Part shown: positions 36,376 through 48,068 of the stretch, piece after piece
Layout: each line of letters opens with the position of its first letter
How positions within the stretch are numbered: position 1 is the stretch's first letter
NCBI GenBank assembly: GCA_032158295.1
Contig: CM063244.1
Coordinates: 5,460,510-5,524,509, forward strand
From: Pycnopodia helianthoides
Taxonomy: Eukaryota; Echinodermata; Asteroidea; Forcipulatida; Asteriidae
DNA length: 64,000 nucleotides
Direction of reading: 5' to 3'
The notes under the pieces: generated by a model
The model's database searches: none
Told to the model about the DNA's origin: nothing
Seen by the model: the letters and a program-made list of their open reading frames with translations, nothing else
Made by a program: the position numbers and the translations under genes

Positions 36376-36692
36376 ATATAACGCCAATTAATTTGATTTC
36401 ATTTCATTTATTATTTCACAGGGTACGACGAAAAGCAGTTACAAAACAAACACAGACATTAAACAATACAAACATGTTTAAACGAAACAATGTAGGCCTA
36501 TATGATTACACCAGACACTGCAAAGTGCATGTACAACCTGATGACAGTACCCGGCTGTACAGTTACCAAAATAATACAAATGAATCACAATCGAGTGGAT
36601 CTCCTTCCAGCAAACCAAACAAGAAAGTTAAAGATTAAAAAATATGATTTCAAAATTTTTTAATTAAGCATTAAGGGAAAATAATTGTTTTA

Positions 36693-37060
36693 AAGGCACT
36701 GGCCAATTAGGCCTACTCAAAATAATAGTTAGCATAAAAAACTGACTTGGTAACGAGCAACGGAGAGCTGATAGTATAAAACATTGTGAGAAACGGCTCC
36801 CTCTGAAGTAACGTAGTTTTTGAGAAAGAGGTAATTTCTCACTCAAATAATAAAAGACTTCAGCTGAAGCCTTTTATTATGCACCTGAAAGCACACAAAG
36901 TAATGCAACAAGGGTGTTTTTCTTTCATTATTCTCTTGCAAATTCGATGACCAATTGAGCCCTAATTTTCACAGGTTTGTTATTTTATGCATATTATGTT
37001 ATATAGGATACACCAAGTAAGAATACTGGTCTTCGGCAATTACCAAACGTGTCTACACGT
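36693..37060. mobile_element. MITE, family 2 related
   Basis: It starts aaaggcactggccaatta; the interior has a cttcagctgaag-type palindrome inside a longer inverted pair (aataaaagacttcagctgaagccttttatt). Related stretches occur at 5710-6080, 39490-39830 and 57208-57535. Confidence 0.6.
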
Positions 37061-37867
37061 GAACATATGAATTTGACATTATTTTGGCGAAGCAATACGT
37101 TAGTACACCAATACTTAAAGCATTTACGAACTGTTTTTAACCCAAAATAATCTGATCCTTAACTTCTACAGGTACACTATCCTATATTCTAGGAAATCTA
37201 ATAAAAAGCGAATAATGAAAAGCATTTGTTCTCGTGCTCTAATGATGAAATTTGACAGTGTCAGTATACTGGTAGCGCAATTTGAATGGAATTACTTCTG
37301 TTTTTTACAACAAATAATAGAAAGAAAATGAAGTCTATTAATGGCAATCCCAGTTGAGCACACCTGTAGTGAAATAGTCAATTTCATTTACATAGTTCAA
37401 GCTATCTTCTTGAAGGCAAGAGCGGGTGAAATGCTCTACTGTACTTGATTCCATCACAAAGTGATACAGAATTTACAAAAGAATACTACAAAATTACATT
37501 AATAGAGAAGAAATTTTGTTACAAAATACAGGTCAGTAGCTGGAACGAAATTAGATTCAAAATTAATACCATGGAGGTAGTTTTTTAGGCTAAGCAATTT
37601 CATGATTAGAAGTAGGCCTACGGCATTGTAGAAAGACAAGCCGGGTCACGCCCAATGTGTTTTCGTTAGGAGTCAAGCCTGAGCGCGTTATTTGAATAGG
37701 TATAGAAAACGGTTGGAGCAGCAGCGCGTGAAAGGAGGGCGTTCACTGCAAGCGACACGGACGTCTTTTTTAACCAACAAAAAAAGTTCATAAAGTGACA
37801 ATAGGTTGAAGAGGTTGTAAAAACAACAAACTGTAATGTAAAGAACTTGAGAAATATGTTTCCTTAC

Positions 37868-37990
37868 CTCGAGCAAAGCCAACGCCTATAAGAATCCAAT
37901 GGAGACAACCGAAATAAAGCCCGACAGAACACAAATACAGAATTTAAAGCTTTAAAGGGCGCCGTCATTATTATTGCGCGCGCGTAACTG
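37868..37990 (-). promoter_or_regulatory. Candidate leader exon 1b or promoter of MFSD5 (duplicated at 56.3 kb)
   Basis: A donor, GCTCGAG|gtaagg, is preceded by a GC-rich stretch with gcgcgcgc and an Arg/Ser-codon-poor, non-coding sequence. The same donor and about 100 bases of flank recur at 56293. Conservation of exactly this piece between two diverged copies suggests a functional leader exon. It could feed MFSD5 (its nearest downstream minus-strand gene) or be a remnant of an NLR leader. Confidence 0.4.
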
Positions 37991-38008
37991 GGTGAGTTCA
38001 GAATAGAC

Positions 38009-39299
38009 CATTGATCTACATTATACTGACTGGATAGGACAACTCAGCGCGTTTGTGCACGTTCGATGATCGCTGTTATGGCTAAGCGCGTAGTCGCTGA
38101 ACGGGGTATTTGCGTGAAAGTACGCAAGCGTGGCGGTCCCAGCATGCATGGCCTCAAGCATGCAGTAGATAGTACAAGTACTTGTAGTGATGATGAGCAT
38201 GTTGAAGGTTTATAATAATTTTTCTTTTTGGAGAGAGTTTCTTAATCTAGATTGATAATTCATCAATCAATTTATATAGGCCTACAGCATGAACGCATAT
38301 TTGTTTTTAAAGTATCAAGCACATTAGAAAACTTCGAGGTCCAATCTTAAAAACCAATAAATTTGGGATAAGATAAATTGTGGCTAATGTGACCGACGGC
38401 GTATAATAAATAAACAAGACTCTCGCACATAGATAGTGGTTTACTACAAAATGATGATTTTTTTCAAGAAGGAGCCAGTTTAGCTCCATTTGTTTCATAT
38501 TTACAATCAGAAAGTTAGATAATTGCCACATGGAAACTAAAACTGAAGAAACCATAACTGTGTGTAAATCGTATCAGAAATTTAATTAGTTACACACGAA
38601 ACAGAAACACTAAAACGTAAAATAGATATAGAGAAGGGAATAAGCAGGAAAACGTAACATAAAGGTTCAGTCTGCCAACGAATTTATTCCTAAAAAATTC
38701 ATACAGGCAATCACGAGAAAATGTCAAAAACAAACAATTAACAACTTTGAATTCAATCAAATTTAATTTAATTAATTCAACATTGAAGTTTACACCTACA
38801 CAGAAAAACAAAACCCCCAAAAAGGGTTCACCCTTGTTGGCCCGAACACTAGTATATTGAAGTTTGTATTAAAAAAAATAATATAGGCCTACAGGCCTAA
38901 AATACTATTTGGAAACAGCATGATCAAGTAATATAAAATATGTGTCAGTGTTCGTTTTTTTGCAGACTACACCACTTACCTGTGAAAGGAAATCCGATTT
39001 TCTCGTCCGTACATAGCTCCTGAAGAAGAGCAACCTACCGCAACACAAACCTTTACCATGTTTGCAGCATAAAACTTGTGTTTGACTACGGTGTCATCCC
39101 TTGTTTTACATAACGAAACCTTTAAATACGGCAAAAAACGGAGCAATATTTTTCCACGACCCCGAAAATCATTTATTTGCGTTGCGTGCAGATTGTGCGC
39201 CGCCTCCCCGTTTAAATTCAAAAGCCCCACTTGCAAACGCGCGCGTTCGCTACATTTACGCGCAGTCGTCCTATCCAGTCACTATAATGTAGATCAATG
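38009..39299 (-). mobile_element. P-element-like DNA transposon, internally reduced, with a THAP exon
   Basis: The element is flanked by a perfect 8-bp target duplication, GAATAGAC (38001-38008 and 39300-39307). Its ends are inverted repeats starting CATTGATCTACATTATA and continuing, with few mismatches, for about 40 bases (TGACTGGATAGGAC is shared). 8-bp duplications, ends starting with CA, and a THAP-domain first exon together are the signature of the P superfamily. At 1.29 kb it is too short for a full transposase, so it is probably non-autonomous. Confidence 0.85.
38980..39059 (-). CDS. THAP-domain first exon of the P-like element (partial)
   Basis: An ATG opens MVKVCVAVGCSSS and later NRISFHR, the start of a THAP zinc finger (C-x4-C here; the later Cys and His would be in the next exon). 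The exon ends at a donor, TTTCACAG|gtaagt. No exon for the rest of the DNA-binding domain or the catalytic domain is recognisable inside the element. Confidence 0.75.
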
Positions 39300-39307
39300 G
39301 AATAGAC

Positions 39308-39480
39308 CTTATGCTCATGACGTCATTTGAGTAGGGCGCCCTCGTCTAGAGGTCAAAAGAAGATTACTTATTGGCCCATTCTCTGCGCCGCGCGTACAAA
39401 ATATACTTTTTCCATTGTTTCGTCATCGTTTTACCTCTAAGATGGCGGCGTGGTGACGTCAATGCATAATCATGAATATT
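39308..39480 (-). promoter_or_regulatory. Promoter-like segment with CRE and YY1-type motifs
   Basis: It holds catgacgtcattt, attggccc (CCAAT), gcgccgcgcg, aagatggcggcg (YY1/initiator type) and ggtgacgtcaatg. Clusters of this kind mark housekeeping promoters. The P-like element separates it from the 37.9-kb leader. Unit B lacks most of these words. Confidence 0.35.
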
Positions 39481-39489
39481 ATAATATCG

Positions 39490-39830
39490 TTAGAGACAAG
39501 GTACACTTTGGGCAACTGTAAAAGACCACTCCTCACTTGGTGTATCCATAGAGAAAGGATCCCAACATGTGCTTACAATAATAAACCTGTGAACATTTGG
39601 AGATCAAAGTTGCAAGAAAATAATGAAAGAAAAAACACCCAGTGTTGCATAGAATTATGTGCATTCAGATTCTCAGACTCCATTTGGGGGGGGGGGGGTG
39701 AAAAACTACCTCTTTCCCTAAAACCACATTAGATTTTTTAGTATCAACAAATCTCCATCCAGTGCTCTTCACCCAACAGGTTTTTATGGTCATTAACTTG
39801 TGGAGTAATTACCGAAAGATGCACTGCCTT
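39490..39830. mobile_element. MITE, family 2 related, unit A
   Basis: A diverged copy with caaggtacactttgggcaac, gaccactcctcact and a poly-G run. It matches 57208-57535 in unit B. Confidence 0.55.
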
Positions 39831-41606
39831 TAAAAGTGACCCTCAGGTTAAACTTGATAAAGATACAGGTTATCATGTGTGTGTGTGTGTGGGGGGGGGG
39901 GGGGGGTGAGGGTAATGTCTGTGCCTGGTCATGGTTTGGTACAAGTTCAAAAACACAGAGCATAGAGTGAATGCAAACTGGCAATAAACTTGGATTTGAA
40001 TCCTCCAAGGTCCAACAATCACAGATTATGCATAATGCCTATCACTGCAAAATCCATCATGATGTTGACTAATTTACAAAAAAAGTTGTATTTCTGTGTG
40101 TGACTATGATTCCTAGTTGATTCAGATGGGCAGGGAGGTGTGTAATGACTTCCACATAAATCTTTACCAGAATGGTGTAAATAATTGGTGTGATAATTTG
40201 AAATAAACTGACCAACACAACAAACAACAAAATGCTGCAAAAATCTTGTGGTGTACTGTATTCTTTTATTTCCAAAATAATTCCCAGTTTGTAATTTATA
40301 AGTTAACAAAATAAGAAATTGCAGCTTAATTATTTCAGTTGTCAAAGCAAAGCTGAAGTTTTCATTTAAAATACTTTTAAAGCAGTTACAACTATGGAGG
40401 TGTCAGTGTTTTGTCGCTTGACCAAAAACAGATACTTCATTTGGACAAAATATGTTTCAGCTGCTTCTTTTTATCTTAAACTGTTATGTTATGAGGATAT
40501 AAAACATAACTATATCGTTTTTTAGTAAAAGCACTATTGGCAAAAGTTAATGTAGAATTGGCATTTTTATTAACTTTGAAGAAAAAAAATGCCCAGAAGA
40601 AAAAAAAAGTTTGTAATGTACTATTTTGAGGACCTGTGTTGGTGGCTAACCATTGTTAATGGACTGAGCTGAAAGTGAGGTTTACCAACAGTGATTAATA
40701 GTAAATTTGGAACGAGTAGCAAATAGTACATTAATATGTAGTACTAGCAGGGCCCTAATGTATGCAGGGCCCAATGGAAACCAGTTTTAAGACTTTAGGC
40801 ATAGTCTGGATAAAGAGATAAAACACACAAAATACATTACATTAAATAGTTTAAACACTGGCTCATTGAATGAGTTAGTTTGCCTTGTTAAGTTAAGTGC
40901 TTGGGGTAATTTGTTGCCAAGTCGCAGCAAACACATCGGGGAGAATCCCATTCTCTATTTCATGATAAGTACACAGGTTCTATAATATGTGCATAAAACA
41001 CATGCCAGTCTTACATAAACTAACCATTATATTTGATTTTCAAACAAACAACAATTTACCACCCCTTGGTAAAACTCTGTGAAAGCGTGTTGGGGTTCTT
41101 TTCAAATCAAAGTTTATAAGTACATGTACTACTAGTTAAAACAAAATTACACAACCAAAGTATCACTGTTTACAATAGTTTTTCTGTTTGGCACTCAGTT
41201 GGAAAAGTATTCATATTTACAAAAAACTAACCCAAATACTTGAGTTTCAAACAAACAAAAAGATTACCACTTTTGGTCCAACTCTGTGAAAGCATTTTTT
41301 CACAATTAAGTATGCAAGTACTTTAATAAAAGATCTACAAAAATTAATTATAAACTGTTTTGAACAAGGTTTTCTATTTAGCAAAAACTCATATTTACAA
41401 AAATAGAAAGTTAAAGTTGGCCGGTTACAATACTTACAAAAATGGAAAATTCAGCTGCTCATTCATATTGATGGAGGCAAGTTACGTTAGAAAAATTACA
41501 AATTAAGCCACACAGCTATTTCATTATAAGTTTTGTTATACAATTTAATAAAAGTTCAAATCTACTTTCAGTGAACAAATGGCAGCATTCTCCCTTAAAC
41601 AAAGTT

Positions 41607-41991
41607 AAAGGCAGTGTATAACAACCTTTGGTAATTTCTCCAAAAGTTAATGACTATAAGAACTTACTTAGTAAAAAGCACTGCAGCTGTTGATAACAAA
41701 TAACATTTTCAGAAACAAATCCCTTCAAAGAAATGTGCTATTAGAGAAAGGGATTCAAAACAATTTCAATCTGAGAAATGTATCCTGCGTGATTGTGTAT
41801 TCCAAATACAGATTATTCTTCCTGCGTGGACAAAACTGCTCCAGATTTTCGCCAATATCTCAAAAAATAATACCACGTCCTTTAGAGTTGAAATTTTCAC
41901 AGGTTAGCTTTAATGTGTATACATGTATCTACATTTATATAGGATTAAAACAATCAAACAGTTCCAAAAACCAAAGGTATACTTTGCCTTT
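41607..41991. mobile_element. MITE, family 2 (AAAGGCA ends), unit A
   Basis: It starts aaaggcagtgtataac-ctttggtaatt and ends ccaaaggtatactttgccttt, imperfect inverted ends. It is shared with unit B, so it is older than the duplication. Confidence 0.75.
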
Positions 41992-42170
41992 AAAGAACAA
42001 GTTACAATTCTGCCCCACTGCCCAAATGGCTGGCCAGCTCATGGATTCACCAAGCTATGTTAACCACTTCCTCCACAAGCTCTTGAGCATCCACTCCCTG
42101 GGGTGGGTACAGAAACTTTGAAATATGGATCAGTGAAAAAGTTGGCAGACAAGTGAAACGGCAAGCTAAC

Positions 42171-42414
42171 TGGGCCCAATTTCATAGAGCTGCTAAGCAC
42201 AACAATTTGCTTAGCATGACATTTCTTCATTGATAAAAACAGGAGTACCAACCAAATTTCCACATGATTTTCAGGATAAGCAAACAACAGCTGAATACCA
42301 GTAACAAGCAATATGCAACACATGGATATTTGGTTGGTAACCCTGTTTTTATCAAGGAAGAAATTTCATGCTAAGCAAATTGTTGTGCTTAGCAGCTCTA
42401 TGAAATTCGGCCCA
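42171..42414. mobile_element. Hairpin MITE, family 3 (GGGCCCAATTTCATAGAGCTG ends), private to unit A
   Basis: Long inverted ends with gctaagcacaacaattgctta-type arms make one large hairpin. Unit B has the empty site (aactggtccctctg). The target duplication is at most a few bases and cannot be fixed by eye. Confidence 0.85.
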
Positions 42415-42805
42415 GGTCCCTCTGACTGTCACTGAAAAGTTACGGCAAAATACCTCAATCAACTGAATGGGGTATGGCTCTGGGCTTGTGTAAACATCAT
42501 GGACTCATGGGCTAAGCATAACATCACATTGTTCCTTCAGGCTAATTGACCACTTTGCCACGGCCGAGCATTAACAAATGAGGACAAACGATTACATGGC
42601 TTGATAATCAATTGGTGACAAACCAAGACTACCAAACTACTCAGCAAAATGCAAGACAGTTGAAGCCAAAGACAATACAAGCCCTGCAATTAGCACCACA
42701 TGCACAACTGAACCACATAAAACATACTCATGTAAAGCAAATGAGTCCAAAACCTGAAATTAAATATGGGTTTTGAGGCATTGCATAGTCAGGTATCAAT
42801 GCATA

Positions 42806-42990
42806 TTCAGTTTGCGGTAGCACCATGTGTACATATCTACTTTGCTGTTTAGATTTTTGTTCTTTTGAGAACAGTATTGCTATTTATCCTACTGCCAAAG
42901 AGAAGATTTCAGGATTCGGAAGACTACTTACTGCCTAGCTCATTAACTCCTACCTGAGCAGAGGGTAGGAAATCGGCTGGGACTACTACC
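42806..42990 (-). repeat. Degraded PLE-related repeat downstream of NLR-A
   Basis: It shares tttgcggtagcaccatgtg, the tttttgttcttttgagaac block and gagggtaggaaatcggc with the 4.9-kb repeat. It lacks the hammerhead end. The same piece follows NLR-B. Confidence 0.55.
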
Positions 42991-43307
42991 AACATTTTTT
43001 TTTTACAGACTATCATGGAACAGATGAGACCCTATGTCACAACTGAAGCAGTTCATACAGCTTGAAATCTAGCTTCTACTAGTTACAAAACAAAGACAGT
43101 GATTGCGATGCCATTTTTCAACCAGGGCAGGCAAACTTTTGAAAGACCCGTCAGGCACATAATCAATGTGCAAATTAGGTCCCTGATGTTTATAAAGTGC
43201 TCCATGTAAAGTCTATAATTATGGCTGTGAAGTGTACCGACAGGACAAGCATTGATTTCACAGGAATGCTGTAGATAAATGGCCATACATTTTGTGATGT
43301 TGTTATA

Positions 43308-43313
43308 TTTATT
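43308..43313 (-). terminator. Candidate poly(A) signal of NLR-A
   Basis: AATAAA on the minus strand about 190 bases past the stop. The same hexamer in the same context follows NLR-B. Confidence 0.45.
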
Positions 43314-43503
43314 CTCGTGTTATTTAGCTCATTTTTACTACATGCTGAAACACACCTCCCCATAATCTTCTTTTGCATTCAATTCTTGTACTAGTTTTCC
43401 CAACTAAGTATCCAGCCTCTTCTCTCTTCCCTGCACTACCTTGTATTGTTGTAATGGGTTGTAGATGCCGCATACCCGACTACAGATTCAACAAGACAAA
43501 CCT

Positions 43504-44590
43504 TCACTTGAAACATACAATGCAGCTGTCAACCTCACAATTACTGTATGTTTTGATATATTCCCAATCTTCCTTGGTTAACTTGCAGTCTTGCAACACC
43601 AGCTTTTTAAGGGGTACCAGCCTCGACAAAAACGGGAACCATGTTTCTGCCGATCCCTTCAGATCAGTGTTACCATTGAGATACAACTCTGCAAGGTCAG
43701 GCATACCCTCCAGTTGCTCAACAAGGCATTGGATTGTTGTACCTTTCAGGCCAAAGTTAGAAAACACCAATCGCTCGAGCTTGAACTGCTGCAACTGTGC
43801 ACACCAGGCAATGTCTGAATGGTCAAATATTTCAAATTCTGAGAGATTCAACTCTTTCAGTTCGCTCCTTTTACTCATCACTTTCAGGATATCTACTAGG
43901 TTTGCATTGGAAACTGAGCAACCTCTGATGTGTAGCATGGTTCCATCGGATATCTTTAACTGATAGTTCATTGCGGGATGGACGTTATTATCAACTGAGC
44001 AGTTTACCAGACTTGGCAGATCAATACATGATTGGGCGATAAATTTCAGATCTTCTGTGGCGATATTGCAATCGTTCATGCATACTTCCTTCAGATTCTT
44101 TAGACAATATAAACACTTTGACCACTCGCTTGTAGAAAGCCTAAGTTTTACATTACCAGATAGCTGCAAATTGATCAACCCGACCATGGAAGCAAGGAAC
44201 TTGACATCTTCACCTACTAGTGAGCAGCCCCTCAATTCCAGTTCCTCAAGGTTATCCATCTTCTCCAAACATGGGGCCCACAATTCAGCCTTGCCACCCA
44301 AATGTCTATTGTGAGAAAGGTCCAAGCTGACAAGGGTAACAATGGCTGCAACGTGCTGCACATCATTATCATTCAATTGACAATACTGCAAGCTCAGTTT
44401 GCCTAGTTTTTGCATTCTTCCCAGGAGGGGAGCCCAAAGACTGCCTGAGCCGCCCAAACCTGAGCAGTTTTGAAAGTTCAAGATGGACAGATTATGCATG
44501 TTACACATGAAACTCAATAACCTGTGAAAACACTTCTCCAAGTTGCAACTTTGTAGGACAACTTCATCTACCTTCCCTAGAAAAAACTGC
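43504..44590 (-). CDS. NLR-A leucine-rich repeat portion
   Basis: After the frameshift the frame continues with VVLQSCNLEK, then LRR units of the NLR type: LSILNFQNCSGLGG, LGKLSLQYCQLND, LVSLDLSHNRHLGG, LEELELRGCSLVG, LINLQLSGNVKL, LKEVCMNDCNIA, LAELYLNGNTDLKG, LKKLVLQDCKLT. It ends CIVCFK and a stop. This is the ligand-sensing end in the family. A plus-strand 196-codon ORF over the same DNA is only a shadow. Confidence 0.88.
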
Positions 44591-46128
44591 CCCTTTATTT
44601 CTCTTGGTACCTATGACACGCTCAAGAAAGTATGCAAATGAATTAAGGCTGTCTTCATCATACTGCTTAATGCACACTTCCTCAGTGACAACCAAATTTA
44701 TGAAGTCCTCGGTTGGCGGTTCTTTTGACTGATTCTCAAAGTAACAGTTGAGGGCCAATCTGTGATCATCTGGGCACTTTTCCTTCAAGATTGCTAGGAC
44801 TGCATTGGTGCAATCATCATTGCCACCACAACAGAAACGCAGCAGATAGTCTAAGTTTGACAGATTCCTCATTCCTTTAATTTGACCAAGAATCTTTTGA
44901 AACTCATCAAAGTTCTCCTTCTGCAAGTTTTGCAAGTAGAGACCTGCACACAATTCTTGCATAGTTTTGTGAAGAAACTGTATACTGTTCTGCAACTCTA
45001 GTCCCTTTAAAACCTTCTGACTGGTGAGAATACCTGCTTCTAATGCTGAGACGAGTGCCCCCGTCTCAAACAATTGCTCTGCGAATGAAAGTTTCTGGAT
45101 TTTGGACAGGAGACCATCCAAAGCACTCTTTCCAATTTCATTTACAGTACGAGATATTTCCTTTACTGTGATTACCTTTTTCCCCTTTCTTCTATTAAAG
45201 AGATAGTTCAATGCATCTTTGTAAAGAAGAAACAAGGTCTCGGGGAGTGAAGATGATTCTTGCCACAGAGCACATACCATGAGAAGTAGCATCGGGCTCT
45301 TCACCAACTCTGACAACACATTGGAAGATTGAATCTTCTGCAAGAGTTCCTTTGCCTTCTCTATCTCATTTGAATATACTTGTTTCACATACTTCTCTAT
45401 GTCTTCTTTTCGGAATCCCAAAACCTTAACACGGTTCATTGTATCTGGAGTGAGTTCAGTGCGGAGTGTGTGATACTGAGAGGGGCGGGTTGTTACAACA
45501 ACACAGCATTTACTGAGCATTCTTTGACTTACAATTTTGAGCACAGAACCAAATTTGGCTCGATCTAGGATGGTGGTCATGAACTCGTCAAAGCCATCCA
45601 AGAGAATCAGCACATTCTCTGGGTTCGCTTGAATATAAGGCTGCAAATCAGTCTCAACTACTCGAGTATCTTCTGCCAAGAGTTGGTTAAAAATTGCCTT
45701 GATAAAATCTGATGTTTCTTCTAGCGCATGCATCTTTAAAGCAAACACAAGCTTGTACTTTTGTAGTACTTTGCTTCGTTTATTTGCCCAGTCATATACA
45801 ATTTTGCTGATAAGGGTGGATTTTCCTAGACCGGCCTTTCCTTCAAAGATGGTTCGATTTATAAGATTACCCTCTCTGGTCTCTATGGTGAATACTTCCT
45901 CATAGGACTTTAAGTATGTTCTTCCTTCCTGTCGGCCACCTTCTTCATCATGACTTTCCAACACCAGGTCTGTATAAATGTCTAGAATATGCATCTTTTT
46001 TAACAATGGATACATCTGTACTTTGCTATCTTTGCTTGTATAACTTGCTTTCAATTCTTCTTCACACCAATCAGCCGCCTTGGATTGTCTTTGTTGATTA
46101 GTTGTCGTATCAGTTTCAACATTTTCTC
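44564..46128 (-). CDS. NLR-A NACHT ATPase portion (frame closes at a frameshift)
   Basis: The acceptor ttttttgaacag opens a reading frame that begins in a linker (SKAADWCEEELKASY) and runs into the NACHT module. Seen in order are LKSYEEVFT, Walker A (FEGKAGLGKSTLISKI), Walker B (VLILLDGFDEF), sensor 1 (VVVTTRPSQ), a KVLGFRKEDIEKYVKQ helical segment, a LVKSPMLLLMVCALW winged-helix region, and FLHKTMQELCAG. All residues expected for nucleotide binding and hydrolysis are present. The true frame leaves this ORF at 44581-44586. Confidence 0.88.
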
Positions 46129-46132
46129 CTGT

Positions 46133-46950
46133 TCAAAAAAAAGGAGAACAAATGGATACCCATTCAAGCTTTTGTTTGAAGAATTTGTTTTTCAAGAAAA
46201 CTGTTGCACTATAAATCAAAACAATAATGTAGAAAAGCAACATGGCGGCCAACTCAGCTAGGTACTGCTGGACTAAAAAAATTCATGTTAAAAGGAATTC
46301 ATGAATGAATGAATTCTGCTGGTGAGTATGATTGGTTTTTGCCCTTACACCGAGCTAGCCCTGCTGCTAGAGGCAGGTCGAAATTAAATAATTTTGCATT
46401 CGGGATAAAGAATATTATTGGTTTTTGCCAGTTAAAACAGGCCAGATGTGCAATTCTAAAAGATGCCAGGTGTGCCAAATTGGTGGTTAGGCATTTGCTT
46501 GCCAATAAATTAATATGGGCGTGGTGTCCATTGATGGTTGTGTCGCGTGTAAAGTTAAAAGATGCCAGGTGTGCCAATTTATGGTTTGGCATTTGTTTGC
46601 CAATTAATTACTTCGGGCGCACATTGTTTGTGTCTGATTCTTGGAAAATGCACTAACAGCTAAATATGTGTAAGAGATTAGGTCCCATGGAAATATTTTA
46701 ATTTGACATACGATTACAAAAGTACACTTACAAATTTTGATTAAAGAAGGGGGATTAGCGAAATCCAAATGTATACCCCCTACAACTCACCCCCCAAATT
46801 TTATATCAAATTCACACTGAACTCGACGACCACAAAATTGAAAGGAAAAAAATTGAATTCAGGTTTAAAACCGGAAGATTCTCATGCCTGCCTGCAACAA
46901 TGTCTATTCTTTTCCTAAGTTTACCATCATAAGGAAATTACACCATGCAC
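46133..46950. other. NLR-A intron 2
   Basis: Contains a direct repeat, agatgccaggtgtgccaa...ttt-gcatttg-ttgccaat (about 46460-46515 and 46558-46610). Its left part (ggataaagaatattatt) recurs near 31730. No exon. Confidence 0.5.
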
Positions 46951-46954
46951 TTAC

Positions 46955-47050
46955 CTGAGGTTATGGGTCGTAATGACCTTCCACTGGAAGCAGCTTGGGA
47001 GGAGTGATCTAGTTTTCGAATCTTTGGTGGAGTGCACTCTTGTCCAGGTC
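46955..47050 (-). CDS. NLR-A linker exon
   Basis: A 96-base exon between acceptor ctcttgcag and donor CCTCAG|gtaagt. In the frame demanded by both neighbours it encodes a Ser/Pro/Arg-rich linker (CTPPKIRKLDHSSQAASSGR) with no domain. Confidence 0.75.
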
Positions 47051-47768
47051 CTGCAAGAGTGTTTATTAGGCATGTTTGATCAAATATCAACATAATATCA
47101 ATGTTTTATTTTTATCAATTCATACAAAATTGAAGAAGATTTTAGGAAAACCCCTGAAAAAGTGGCAATCTTTCTCAAAGAATGAAATAAAATGGGAATG
47201 GCATGAAGGGAGCCGACATCAATTTTAAAGCCCTTAACACTGTGCGCCTCATTATCAAAATGTTACCACCAAATACAAATACAAATATTCCTGTAGTATG
47301 CTTCAGGGGATAGATCATTGGTTTGGGAAGAGTTGACTCATTCCAAGTCCGTTACAATGCCATCCTACTACTTTTGTTAGCAGGTATGCCTTAATATTAG
47401 GCCTTTTATGGTCCACCATGTGTACAACCAGCAGTAAAAAAAAAACGGGTTGGTGTGGATCGGACCGGACCAACGAGTGTATTTCACTTGTTTACACATG
47501 AATATGTGCTGGATGGATATGGAGACTGGGTCCTCGTGCCTCGCCATAGTTATGCTTTATAACAGAGCACTGACCTTTGACCACTTCAGTTAACAAGTAA
47601 TCCTTAACTCCGGAATTTTTGATGAGTTTTTTTACAACAATCGTCTGAAAATTATTGTCTGCAGTTACTAAATTACATAAACGGTGAGTCGGTGTGTCCC
47701 TTTAACATCATTATCTCTCATTCAAAGGTTTGTGGTGAAAGTTAAAGTGTAAAACTCCTTTTACAAAC

Positions 47769-48068
47769 CTTTTGATATGAACTCTTCCAGCTGTGGCACC
47801 AAGTCGTTCCTTTTTTCATGACGAAGAGCTGCACGTAGTTTTCCCGACCAATCATTGGGATCAGGAAATTTGTTCCGCAGGTCAACCAAAAATTTGAATG
47901 ATCTCTCCCCCAGTTGTAAATTATCATGTTTGATGTGCTTTATTTCACAATACGCGAATCCACACTGCGTTGCTACTTTTTCCCAGTCACCGGAAAGGTT
48001 ATAACCGAGTGCTCTAAAAAATATCTCACATTCAATTTTTGAGGGTGACATTTTCATGAGACTCTCTT
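47769..48068 (-). CDS. NLR-A exon: N-terminal DEATH-fold domain
   Basis: The acceptor is caatccacag and the donor is TCAAAAG|gtttgt. From the first ATG in the exon about 96 residues are encoded. They have the DEATH-domain pattern: ALGYNLSGDWEKVATQCGF, then EIKHIKHDN, a RSFKFLVDLRNKF helix, WSGKLRAALRHEKRNDLV and LEEFI. Such domains recruit adaptors by homotypic contact (family knowledge). The NLR-B equivalent lies outside the window. Confidence 0.8.

Larger units (their letters stand above)
34833..37860. other. MFSD5 5' region
   Basis: Non-coding except for the candidate leader, the 41-bp P remnant and the family-2 MITE described separately. A 20-base T run lies near 35384. Confidence 0.45.
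43504..48068 (-). pseudogene. NLR-A: DEATH-NACHT-LRR receptor with one frameshift
   Basis: This NOD-like receptor, a cytosolic innate sensor that would oligomerise by its NACHT ATPase, is encoded by three exons: DEATH fold (48068-47769), linker (47050-46955) and NACHT plus LRR (46128-43504). Phases match at both junctions. A run of six A at 44581-44586 (five in NLR-B) shifts the frame between NACHT and LRR, so as read the protein stops after 'GAVFSREGR'. Otherwise the gene is intact: Walker A GKAGLGKST, Walker B LILLDGFDEF, and an LRR tail ending CIVCFK. The shift lies in a homopolymer, so an assembly error is a real alternative. The upstream start is either the ATG at 48057 or the one at 48051. 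Confidence 0.75.

Noticed and set aside
43373..43963. 196-codon plus-strand ORF
   Set aside because: It is antisense to the NLR-A LRR exon, whose frame, motifs and paralogue are clear; a similar shadow lies opposite NLR-B at 61868-62314.
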